Below the pieces are notes generated by a model. The model was not told the DNA's origin. It ran no database searches and saw only the letters and a list, made by a program, of their open reading frames with translations. A stretch of DNA of 52,764 nt from an uncultured Granulosicoccaceae bacterium (GTDB lineage: Bacteria > Pseudomonadota > Gammaproteobacteria > Granulosicoccales > Granulosicoccaceae). Shown here piece after piece: positions 29,963 through 38,216 of this stretch (position 1 is its first letter; each line of letters opens with the position of its first letter). The DNA is taken from positions 1-52,764 of the forward strand of contig CALLBO010000062.1 of the NCBI GenBank assembly GCA_937998875.1, read 5' to 3'. The translations under genes were made by a program, and so were the position numbers.

Positions 29963-30445
29963 ATGACGAAATGGTTTTGCTGTGATGAGCTAAAATTTAA
30001 CGAACCTTTGAAGTACAAATATCAGGAAGTAGGTCTGTTGTTTCTTCTCGGCATAGAGACCGGGATGCGCTGTTCGGAGATGACCACGCTCGAAAAACAC
30101 CAATTGTTTCTCGATGAGTATTATCTTCACTTATAAAAGACAAAAAACGGTGACGAGCGTGATGTGCCACTAAGTCCTAAAGCAATGGAAATAATCAAGT
30201 CAGTACCTGGGCAGGGCAATAGAGTATTCAGTGTGAGATCAAGCACGGTTGATTCTATATTTAGAAAAACCCGTAGAAAACTAGGTATCAAGGATCTTCA
30301 TTTTCATGACAGTCGTCATGAGGCGGCATCCAGATTGGTCTATGGGAGGAAATACGACGTTATGGAGTTATGTGCAGTGATGGGATGGCGTGATCCAAAG
30401 ATGGCTCAGTATTATTATGCGCCACTGCCAGCGAATTGGCTATGA
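29963..30445 (+). pseudogene. Tyrosine recombinase (integrase), degraded
   Basis: The catalytic half of a phage-type integrase in one frame, interrupted by TAA at 30134-30136. Before the stop: LLFLLGIETGMRCSEMTTLE (catalytic Arg region, T-G-x-R-x-x-E). After it: KTKNGDERDVPLSPKA, HFHDSRHEAASRLV (H-x-x-R box), VMGWRDPKMAQYYYAPL (catalytic Tyr). The N-terminal arm-binding and core-binding domains are missing. It reads into the island and marks its left side; the protein could not be active. Confidence 0.85.
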
Positions 30446-30753
30446 GATTGCGTTAGTGAAGTAGCGGATAATTTGTTCTTTTCGTTTGGCGGTAGCGCTA
30501 GTTAAAAACTTATAAAAAATTAAATAACAGAAAATGTTTTTTTTGAATGTGGTAGTTATTTTCATGCACGATGGCGTTTAATCAATAATTTGGAAATTGA
30601 TATGCGTCAATTCGAATTTCAATTCGAAGTTATAAATACTTAATGTGGAATATGAGGCTTTTGTCATTCTCGAGCTCGATATAGATGAAGTTAGCTTAAG
30701 TTGACAGATTGTTGGCGGTATACTCAAAGCTGATGTAAACGAAGAAATAGAGC
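30446..30753. other. 308-bp AT-rich intergenic region before SIR2 gene
   Basis: No gene seen. It holds a duplicated AATTCGAA (about 30612-30631) and possible promoter hexamers TTGACA (30701-30706) and TATACT (30719-30724). These are only 12 bp apart, so they do not make a normal sigma70 promoter. The promoter of the SIR2-HerA operon should lie here. Confidence 0.4.
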
Positions 30754-31977
30754 ATGAATAGTCAACATGACCCACTGCGACATCTCCGTTATTTGCGGCA
30801 ATCCCTCTCGCAGGATAACGAAGCAATAGGGTTTTTTATTTCAGCAGGTTGTCCGTTGTCCGTTCCAATGCCGGATGATGAATGGCCGCTTATTCCTGAC
30901 GTGAAAAATTTGACGATTGCAATCAATGGTTTGTTGGACGGGAATGACGAGTACACCCGACTATTGTCAGAACTGAAATTAGCAGGCAAAGATTCGGAGA
31001 ATATTGAGGATATCCTCAGCTTTTTGCGCAGCATGTTGGCTGTCGCAAAAGGCGGTGAGGTGCGTGGGCTTTCTGAAGCAAATTTGACCGAGCTAGAGAA
31101 AACTATCTGCTCAGAGATTGTCAAAAAGCTAGATGTAGAGCTGCCTGATGACGAGACGCCGTACCACAGGCTTTGCAATTGGGTTCGTTCAATTGATAGA
31201 AAAATTGCAATAGAGCTTTTCACCACTAATTACGATCTTTTACTTGAGCAGGCACTTGAGGATCTCGAAATTCCCTACTTTGACGGCTTTGTCGGGTCGA
31301 GAAAATCTTTCTTTGATCTTCGCGCTGTTGAAGACAACTTGATTCCGACGCATTGGTCGCGGCTTTGGAAAATACATGGGTCTATCAATTGGCATCAAGA
31401 CACGCGAGGGATTGAGCACACCGTATGTCGGTCTTCATCTCCACACGCCGGCGATTCACACCTAATTTATCCCTCGCACTTGAAGTATGAAGAAAGCCGC
31501 AAAATGCCCTACCTAGCTTTAATAGATCAGCTAAATAGATTTATCAGAAGAAAATCGTCGTTTCTGGTGCTTAATGGATACTCTTTCAACGATGGTCATC
31601 TCAACGACTCTATTGCAAACGCTCTTAAGGCTAATCCAACGGCTATGGTTTTGGCGCTTCAGTTCGGTACTTATGAGAAATCAACAGAAGAAGGTGGTGG
31701 CGAGCGATACGCCAATGCAAATCGCCTGGCCAAGAGACTACACAATTTGAATGTGTGGACGGACGATAAGGCGATTATTGGGACAAGTCTCGGTAGTTGG
31801 GGGAGTGCACAGCCTGCTGAGGATGAAGATATCAGGCTTCAAGAGTTTATTTATCAAGTGCCTGATGAGAGTACAGTTGATAAAACAGTTAATTCTATTC
31901 AGCTTGGTGATTTTTCGGAGTTCACTAGCTTTCTGAAAACGTTCATTGGCATGGAAGTGAGGGGTCAAGTTGAATAA
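30754..31977 (+). CDS. SIR2-family NADase (defence)
   Basis: 407 residues. SIR2 fold: FFISAGCPLSVP (27-38) at the NAD-binding G-A-G position, FTTNYDLLLEQ (about 156-166) with the T-x-N-x-D motif, KIHGSINW (about 207-214) with the catalytic His, and LVLNGYSFNDGHLNDSI (about 271-287). The all-protein partner HerA overlaps its 3' end by 8 bp. SIR2-HerA pairs are known anti-phage systems in which the complex degrades NAD+ on infection. The first gene of a three-gene operon in the defence island. Confidence 0.92.
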   Translation: MNSQHDPLRHLRYLRQSLSQDNEAIGFFISAGCPLSVPMPDDEWPLIPDVKNLTIAINGLLDGNDEYTRLLSELKLAGKDSENIEDILSFLRSMLAVAKGGEVRGLSEANLTELEKTICSEIVKKLDVELPDDETPYHRLCNWVRSIDRKIAIELFTTNYDLLLEQALEDLEIPYFDGFVGSRKSFFDLRAVEDNLIPTHWSRLWKIHGSINWHQDTRGIEHTVCRSSSPHAGDSHLIYPSHLKYEESRKMPYLALIDQLNRFIRRKSSFLVLNGYSFNDGHLNDSIANALKANPTAMVLALQFGTYEKSTEEGGGERYANANRLAKRLHNLNVWTDDKAIIGTSLGSWGSAQPAEDEDIRLQEFIYQVPDESTVDKTVNSIQLGDFSEFTSFLKTFIGMEVRGQVE

Positions 31978-33856
31978 TGACGAAAGCTATCTTGGAGAAG
32001 TCCAGGATGTAAGCGGTACAACAGTCACCATATCAATGTCTACAAAGTCGTTGACTGGATTTGTATACATTAAAGGACAGGGATATAGGGTTGGCCAGAT
32101 TGGGAGTTTCGTACGAATCCCAATTGGCTTTGACAACTTGTTCGGTATCGTCAGTCAAGTCGGTGCAAGTGCAGCTCCAGCCAGCGATACGGAGAGTTTT
32201 GACGGAAACCGTTGGATGTCGATCCAGCTGATCGGAGAGGGAGTACGCAGCGGTGTATTCAAACGGGGGTTATCTCAATACCCAACAATTGGAGACAAGG
32301 TCTATTTGGTAGCGGTAACAGAGCTAAATGATATTTACGGGCAACCTGAGAAGCCCTATTTCGTTCGTCTGGGCCATATTTCTAACGCAGAGTCGATACC
32401 TGCTCTGGTTGATATAAATAAATTGGTTACTCGTCATTCAGCAGTTGTCGGTACCACTGGATCAGGAAAATCCACAACCGTCTCAAGTATGATGAATGTT
32501 CTTTCGGATGGTCAAAACTATCCTTCATCAAGAATCGCTATGCTGGATCTTCACGGTGAGTATGGGCAAGCGCTGAAGGACAAGGCAACTATATTTAAGA
32601 TTGCTTCAAGCGGGCAAGTTGATGTATCAGAGAAACAGCTCTTCATGCCTTTTTGGGCGCTTAATTTTGAAGAACTTTGCAAAGTAGCGTTCGGCGAGTT
32701 TACGAATGAAAAAGACAAAAATACTGTTATGGAACGCGTCTATAAATCTAAATTGCAATCAATCGATAAGTACCCCAGAAAAGGAGTCACCGCAGATACT
32801 CTAAGTGTAGATTCACCTGTGCCATTTAGTTTGCATGAGCTTTGGTACGAACTTTTTGTTGATACCTTTGGCACTTACCACAATCCCAAAGGCAGGGTGG
32901 GTAGCCCTCGGGAAAATTTAGCCTATGAGTTAGATGGAAACGGGAAAGAACTAAAAGGCGACTCTGGTCTTGGTATACCGCCGACATTTAAAAGCGTAGT
33001 TACCGACGCAGGTCAAGACAAAGTAAATCATTTACCCGGCGCTCTCAGTTTAGGAAAACAGGTCTTACTATTGGGTACAAAGCTACGTATTCCTCGATAC
33101 GACTTTATTTTCCGGCCGGGCGAATTCTCTCCTGAAGCCGATGGTAAAATCGCCGCAGATATTGATGTGCTACTAAAAGACTGGTTAGGTACAGAAAATC
33201 CAATCGCGATCTTGGATCTGTCTGGTGTGCCTGCAGATACACTGCAAATTACAATTGGTGTGGTGCTCAGATTATTTTACGACGCAATTTTTTGGGCCAG
33301 AGATCTTTCTCAAGGTGGCCGACACAGACCCTTACTGGTCGTTATGGAGGAGGCTCATATCTACCTTAACGGTGATTCAAATAATAATATGGCGTCATCA
33401 GTTGTGCAGAGAATTGTAAAAGAAGGCCGAAAATACGGTCTGGGTGCGATGATTGTGAGTCAACGCCCTTCCGAGATCGATCCGACAATCTTATCTCAAT
33501 GCGGGACCTTCTTTGCGTTACGGCTGACCAATGCGACAGATCGGGCAATTGTCTCATCAGCGATGCCAGACAATTTAGAAGGGCTGACCGGTATGCTGCC
33601 AATACTGCGGACCGGCGAAGCAATTGTTCTTGGCGAGGCTGTCAAGCTGCCTATGCGAACGACTATAGAATCACCACCTAAAAATAGACGCCCTGATAGT
33701 CAAGATCCGATAATCTACGATGATGTTGCTCTTGAGAAAAGCGAAAATCCAGGGGGCTGGGGCATTCCGAACGAGAAAGATCCCAGATACGATGAGCTAG
33801 TTGAGGTTTGGCGAGCTCAAGATCCTAAAACCTCAAGAATAGTGAAGAAGGAGTAA
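31970..33856 (+). CDS. herA: HerA-like ATPase/helicase (defence)
   Basis: 628 residues from TTG 31970 (8-bp overlap with SIR2 suggests coupling). N-terminal HAS-barrel (about 1-140, YLGEVQDVSGTTVTISM). FtsK/HerA RecA-like motor with Walker A VGTTGSGKST (about 161-170), LDLHGEYGQ, Walker B LLVVMEEAHIYL (about 455-466) and GLGAMIVSQRPSEIDPTILS. HerA forms hexamers that with SIR2 build the active complex; a DNA-translocase role is known for archaeal HerA-NurA. No NurA nuclease is present here; SIR2 takes its place. Confidence 0.92.
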   Translation: MNNDESYLGEVQDVSGTTVTISMSTKSLTGFVYIKGQGYRVGQIGSFVRIPIGFDNLFGIVSQVGASAAPASDTESFDGNRWMSIQLIGEGVRSGVFKRGLSQYPTIGDKVYLVAVTELNDIYGQPEKPYFVRLGHISNAESIPALVDINKLVTRHSAVVGTTGSGKSTTVSSMMNVLSDGQNYPSSRIAMLDLHGEYGQALKDKATIFKIASSGQVDVSEKQLFMPFWALNFEELCKVAFGEFTNEKDKNTVMERVYKSKLQSIDKYPRKGVTADTLSVDSPVPFSLHELWYELFVDTFGTYHNPKGRVGSPRENLAYELDGNGKELKGDSGLGIPPTFKSVVTDAGQDKVNHLPGALSLGKQVLLLGTKLRIPRYDFIFRPGEFSPEADGKIAADIDVLLKDWLGTENPIAILDLSGVPADTLQITIGVVLRLFYDAIFWARDLSQGGRHRPLLVVMEEAHIYLNGDSNNNMASSVVQRIVKEGRKYGLGAMIVSQRPSEIDPTILSQCGTFFALRLTNATDRAIVSSAMPDNLEGLTGMLPILRTGEAIVLGEAVKLPMRTTIESPPKNRRPDSQDPIIYDDVALEKSENPGGWGIPNEKDPRYDELVEVWRAQDPKTSRIVKKE

Positions 33857-33859
33857 GGC

Positions 33860-34069
33860 ATGGAAATGGTACCAGTTAGCTCATCGAGCATTGCGGCAAT
33901 TGGCTATGATGAAGATTCACAAACACTGCAAGTGGAGTTTAATCGTGGCACGTTATACCAGTACTTCGATGTGCCACAACAAATTTTTGATGAGTTGCAG
34001 CAAGCCAATTCGGTCGGGACTTTTCTTAACGAGCATATCAAGGGTATTTACCGATACTCGAAGGTTTGA
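33860..34069 (+). CDS. KTSC-domain protein
   Basis: 69 residues: MVPVSSSSIAAIGYDED, TLQVEFNRGTLYQYFDVPQ, FLNEHIKGIYRYSKV. This is the KTSC domain (S-S-x-I...G-Y-D...L-x-V-x-F-x-x-G-x-x-Y-x-Y-x-x-V-P), also found at the C-terminus of some lysyl-tRNA synthetases. It starts three bases after HerA stops, so it is the third gene of this operon. Function is unknown; a nucleic-acid or protein-binding accessory role is inference. Confidence 0.88.
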   Translation: MEMVPVSSSSIAAIGYDEDSQTLQVEFNRGTLYQYFDVPQQIFDELQQANSVGTFLNEHIKGIYRYSKV

Positions 34070-34091
34070 GCTGTCTATCGAGTTTTAAAAA

Positions 34092-34202
34092 ATGATCACT
34101 AGCCACCATGCCAGATACTACGCTCACGAGCTGAGTATCCGATCCGCGTCAGATGGTGTGGATCGGCTATGCCGGTCATTGTTCGACACCGAAACTGACT
34201 AA
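34092..34202 (+). pseudogene. N-terminal fossil of a SNF2/RapA-like helicase
   Basis: 36 codons (MITSHHARYYAHELSIRSAS, then VDRLCRSLFDTETD) followed by TAA and in-frame Asn-Pro. It matches the N-terminus of the downstream SNF2 helicase (YQSQFFAWELTRQASGDSVE...STLVDAQVDLNPHQ): ARYYAHEL/SQFFAWEL, VDRLCRSLFD/VESLGSTLVD, and TAA falls on the Leu of V-D-L-N-P. The rest of the helicase is gone. The remainder of 34203-34321 has no recognisable gene. Confidence 0.65.
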
Positions 34203-34321
34203 AACCCAAGTTAGTTAGGACTGTTTGTGACCAGCGCTCCAGTTACTGCTTGAGTGGATATGCTCGGCTTAGATCGGAATGGCGGCCAAGTAGTATTCGT
34301 GGGTGAGATGCATAGAATGCG

Positions 34322-34327
34322 TATAAT
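34322..34327 (+). promoter_or_regulatory. Probable -10 element of the seven-gene operon
   Basis: Consensus TATAAT 32 bp upstream of ATG 34360; a TG lies three bases before it (TGCGTATAAT), close to an extended -10. No clear -35 hexamer. Confidence 0.4.
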
Positions 34328-34359
34328 GACGACACTATCGTAAGCTGGTTGTTTTTTCT

Positions 34360-35352
34360 ATGAGTGAAAAAGATTTCTGGATGGTACGTGCGGGTAAGGG
34401 CGGTGCCTTTGTGGAAGACTTCGTTGAGGGTAACTTTGTCAGTATTGGCTTTCCCAATGCTGGTGAGGTGAAGTCACCGGTTGATAAGAAAGAACTCATT
34501 GCTGTGATGCAAATGAAAAACCCCAATGGTAAATGGGGTATGGCTGCTTCACAATTAAAACGATTCTTTGATGAAATGAAAGTCGGTGACGCTGTGATTA
34601 CCTACGACCCAGGGCAACGGCTGTACTTCGTTGGCGAAATCACCTCTGATGTCAAGAATATCCAACACGATCTTTCACGGGCACGAGATGTAATCTGGTC
34701 TGGTCAGATAGCCCGTGACTCACTCAAACAATCAACACGTAACTCACTAGGCGCAATTTCCACTCTTTTTTCTGTTCGTGGTGAGGCTGCCGAAGATGTT
34801 CAGGCAAACACCGTGAGCCTGGGTAGTGAGCCTACAGCAGCCGTAGAAACACTTGTGGATGACTCTGATCGTGATGAATTGATCGAGAATGTTGAAAGCC
34901 AGGCGCATGAATTACTTGAAGATCGAATCGCCAGTCTAGATTGGGAGCAGATGCAGGAGCTTGTTGCTGAAATTTTAGAAGCGATGGGGTTCAAGGCAGA
35001 TGTATCGCCTCGTGGTTCTGATCGTGGTATTGATATATTTGCATCACCTGATGGACTTGGTCTTAATGAGCCACGGATATTTGTTGAGGTGAAACATCGG
35101 CTTGGTAGTCGCATGGGTGCGGATGCGCTTCGTACTTTTCTTGGTGGCAGGCAGCCTGGGGATCGTTGTTTGTATGTGAGTACTGGCGGGTTTAGCAAGG
35201 AGGCACGCTATGAGGCGGATCGGGCGAATGTGCCTACTAAGTTGATTGACTTGCCTAAGTTGCGCGAGTTGGTAGTGGAGCACTATGAGATGTTTTCCCC
35301 TGAGGGAATAGCATTATTGCCGTTGAAAAAAGTTTTTTGGCCTGCCAGCTAA
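34360..35352 (+). CDS. Mrr-type restriction endonuclease with PUA/EVE-like N-domain
   Basis: 330 residues. The N-terminal ~135 residues (FWMVRAGKGGAFVEDFVEGN, MKVGDAVITYDPGQRLYFVGEI, VIWSGQIARDSL) look like a PUA/EVE-type fold, a class that includes modified-base readers. The C-terminal Mrr-like domain (about 190-300) has the nuclease signature DWEQMQELVAEILEAMGF, RGSDRGIDIFAS (catalytic Asp) and IFVEVKHRLG (E-x-K). Predicted to cut DNA, possibly depending on base modification. First gene of a seven-gene operon; the SNF2 gene follows after two bases. Confidence 0.85.
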   Translation: MSEKDFWMVRAGKGGAFVEDFVEGNFVSIGFPNAGEVKSPVDKKELIAVMQMKNPNGKWGMAASQLKRFFDEMKVGDAVITYDPGQRLYFVGEITSDVKNIQHDLSRARDVIWSGQIARDSLKQSTRNSLGAISTLFSVRGEAAEDVQANTVSLGSEPTAAVETLVDDSDRDELIENVESQAHELLEDRIASLDWEQMQELVAEILEAMGFKADVSPRGSDRGIDIFASPDGLGLNEPRIFVEVKHRLGSRMGADALRTFLGGRQPGDRCLYVSTGGFSKEARYEADRANVPTKLIDLPKLRELVVEHYEMFSPEGIALLPLKKVFWPAS

Positions 35353-35354
35353 GA

Positions 35355-38216
35355 ATGGCCAAACTGCTCACACCATATCAAAGCCAATTCTTCGCCTGGG
35401 AACTCACCCGGCAAGCTTCCGGTGACTCAGTTGAATCTTTAGGCTCGACCTTGGTTGATGCTCAGGTTGATCTCAATCCACATCAGGTCGAAGCCGCGCT
35501 ATTTGCCTGCAAAAATCCGTTGTCTCGTGGGGTCATTCTGGCGGACGAAGTCGGTTTGGGGAAAACCATAGAGGCTGGGCTTGTACTGTCTCAGTTTTGG
35601 GCTGAACGAAAGCGGCGTATCTTAATTATTGTGCCTGCAAACCTGCGTAAGCAGTGGCATCAGGAATTGCTCGACAAATTCGCACTGGATGGAGTCATTC
35701 TCGAAGCCAAAAGCTACAAAGAGCTTAAAAGACGAGGCAGAGAAAATCCATTCCACGCCGCTCAACCAATAATTTGCTCCTATCAGTTCGCCAAATCGAA
35801 GATCGATGACGTACAACTAACCTCTTGGGATTTAGTAGTTTTTGATGAGGCCCACAGGCTGCGTAATGTCTATAAGAAAAGTAACGTCATTGCCAACACG
35901 CTAAAAGAGGGCTTGTCTCACGTGCAATCGAAGGTGTTGCTCACCGCAACCCCTCTACAAAATTCACTGCTGGAACTGTTCGGTCTGGTTAGCATTATCG
36001 ATGACCGGGTATTTGGTGATCTTGATAGTTTCCGACGGCAATACGCTCGATTGAATGACGATTCTGTTTTCCAACACCTGCGAAGCCGAATTGCCCCGTT
36101 GTGTAAGCGCACTTTACGTAAGCATGTGGCTCACACTATCGCTTATACCAAGCGCATTCCGTTGGTGGAGCAATTCACACCGACCCAGGACGAGCAGAAT
36201 CTGCGAACGTTGGTTGCTGACTATCTCGGCCGACCAGAGCTCAAGGCATTACCTAGTGGTCAAAGGCAACTCATTTCCCTTGTATTGTGGAAACTACTCG
36301 CATCGTCCACGTTTGCCATCGGTGGCGCATTAGGTACGATGGCCGCGCGACTAGAAAAGCTACTGGAACAAGCCAAACACGCTGAATCCCTGATCGAATC
36401 ACTAGACAGAGACTATGAAGCGCGTGCTGAAGATACGGATGAGTGGGATGCTGAAATAGTAGACCAGTTGCTCGGCGAGAAAGACAAGGAAGCGATTCGA
36501 AATGAAATTGCTGAACTCCGCGACTACGAAACAATGGCACAGCAGATTCGCGAGAACGCCAAAGGCAAAGCTTTGCTTACAGCTTTGGAGCGCGCCTTCT
36601 CGGAGTTAGATGCACTAGGTGCCCCCGCAAAAGCGCTGATCTTTACCGAGTCCCGTCGGACCCAGGACTATCTTCTGTCATTGCTTGAAGACACCTATCA
36701 CCTAGACAGTATTGTGCTGTTCAACGGCACAAACAACAGCCAGCAAGCTAAGCAGGTCTACAAAGACTGGTTGGTAGAGCATGAAGGATCTGATCGGGTA
36801 ACCGGTTCCAAAACTGCTGACACCCGTGCAGCGCTGGTAGATCACTTTCGTAATCAAGGCAAGATAATGATTGCCACGGAGGCAGGTGCAGAGGGTATTA
36901 ACCTACAGTTCTGTTCCCTGGTGATAAACTACGATCTCCCATGGAACCCCCAACGAGTGGAGCAGCGCATCGGGCGTTGTCATCGCTACGGGCAAAAGTT
37001 CGATGTAGTGGTGGTCAACTTTATAGATCTCACCAATGATGCCGATCGCCGTGTTTACGAATTGCTTGATGAGAAATTTCAACTGTTCGATGGCGTTTTT
37101 GGCGCCTCGGATGAAGTGCTTGGTGCCATCGGCTCTGGCGTCGATTTCGAGCGTCGGATTGCCGATATTTATCGCACTTGTCGTGACCCCCAGACCATCA
37201 AGCAAAGCTTCGAGCAACTCCAATTGGACCTCGCCGGTGAAATCAATATGGCCATGGTAGAAACGCGTGACATCCTATTCGAACACTTCGATGATCAGGT
37301 GCTAGAGAAGCTACGTATAGACAGCGAGGACACCCGCAATCGTTACGAGCGATTGTTTATAGAGCTTACGCGAACCGAACTGAATGGCCATGCTCGATTC
37401 AATGATGATAATGGTTTTATCCTGGAGAGCTTGCCAAGCTCTACTTTAAGCGGAGCTGTCCCGCTGGGCAGGTATGAGCTGCCACGTCGCACCGGTGATT
37501 CCTATCTATATCGTCTGGGTCATTCATTGGGTGAATATGTGTTGGAGCAGGCCAAGTCACGCCAGTTAGCACCAGCGCGATTGGTATTCGATTATGATGC
37601 TTATGCCGGTGCGCGCCTCAGCACTCTGGAAACATGGCGAGGTAAGAGCGGTATGCTGAAAGCTGAGCTGTTGACCATTGAAAGCCTCGGTGGAATAGAG
37701 CAGCATTTGGTGGTTTCGGCGGTGACGCATGATGGCGAGGCTTTACCGGAAGATGACCCGGAAAAGCTCCTCCGCTTACCGGTGCGGCTACCAGCGGGTG
37801 CCGTCGAATGCGATGAAAATTTGAAACTTAATAGCGACCTGGCGCAACGCAAAAATCGACTCGCCGAAAATGTCAATAAACGCAATCTCGGGTACTTCGA
37901 ACAGGAAGTTCAAAAACTTGATGCATGGGCGGACGACCTCAAAGTCGGACTTGAACAAGGAATCAAAGAGGTCGACCGAGAAATCAAAGAGGTTCGCCGC
38001 ACCGCGGCAACAGCGCCCACCCTTGAAGAAAAACTCGGCTGGCAAAAGCAACAACGCGAACTGGAAGCTAAACGCAATAAGCTAAGACGAGAGCTCTTTG
38101 ATCGACAGGACCAGGTGGAGGAAAAACGTAACAGTTTAATAAGTGATTTGGAGCAGCAGCTCACGCAGAAGGCTGAAGAAAAGTTGCTATTTGTTATTGA
38201 GTGGGAGTTGTTGTGA
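35355..38216 (+). CDS. SNF2/RapA-like SF2 helicase
   Basis: 953 residues from ATG 35355, two bases after the nuclease stop. Motif Q/I LNPHQVEAALFA...LADEVGLGKTIEAG (Walker A about 63-71), DEAH in LVVFDEAHRLRN, motif III LLTATPLQNSLLELFG, motif V TEAGAEGINLQ, motif VI PQRVEQRIGRCHRYGQ. The C-terminus has a ~120-residue charged coiled coil (IKEVDREIKEVRR, EAKRNKLRRELFD). It resembles the SNF2 motors of DISARM (DrmD) and BREX-related loci, although no drmA/drmB, pglZ or brxC genes occur here. Predicted dsDNA translocase. Confidence 0.9.
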   Translation: MAKLLTPYQSQFFAWELTRQASGDSVESLGSTLVDAQVDLNPHQVEAALFACKNPLSRGVILADEVGLGKTIEAGLVLSQFWAERKRRILIIVPANLRKQWHQELLDKFALDGVILEAKSYKELKRRGRENPFHAAQPIICSYQFAKSKIDDVQLTSWDLVVFDEAHRLRNVYKKSNVIANTLKEGLSHVQSKVLLTATPLQNSLLELFGLVSIIDDRVFGDLDSFRRQYARLNDDSVFQHLRSRIAPLCKRTLRKHVAHTIAYTKRIPLVEQFTPTQDEQNLRTLVADYLGRPELKALPSGQRQLISLVLWKLLASSTFAIGGALGTMAARLEKLLEQAKHAESLIESLDRDYEARAEDTDEWDAEIVDQLLGEKDKEAIRNEIAELRDYETMAQQIRENAKGKALLTALERAFSELDALGAPAKALIFTESRRTQDYLLSLLEDTYHLDSIVLFNGTNNSQQAKQVYKDWLVEHEGSDRVTGSKTADTRAALVDHFRNQGKIMIATEAGAEGINLQFCSLVINYDLPWNPQRVEQRIGRCHRYGQKFDVVVVNFIDLTNDADRRVYELLDEKFQLFDGVFGASDEVLGAIGSGVDFERRIADIYRTCRDPQTIKQSFEQLQLDLAGEINMAMVETRDILFEHFDDQVLEKLRIDSEDTRNRYERLFIELTRTELNGHARFNDDNGFILESLPSSTLSGAVPLGRYELPRRTGDSYLYRLGHSLGEYVLEQAKSRQLAPARLVFDYDAYAGARLSTLETWRGKSGMLKAELLTIESLGGIEQHLVVSAVTHDGEALPEDDPEKLLRLPVRLPAGAVECDENLKLNSDLAQRKNRLAENVNKRNLGYFEQEVQKLDAWADDLKVGLEQGIKEVDREIKEVRRTAATAPTLEEKLGWQKQQRELEAKRNKLRRELFDRQDQVEEKRNSLISDLEQQLTQKAEEKLLFVIEWELL

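Noticed and set aside
30701..30724. Sigma70 promoter TTGACA...TATACT before the SIR2 gene
   Set aside because: The spacer is only 12 bp, too short for a working pair; noted only as part of the gap description.
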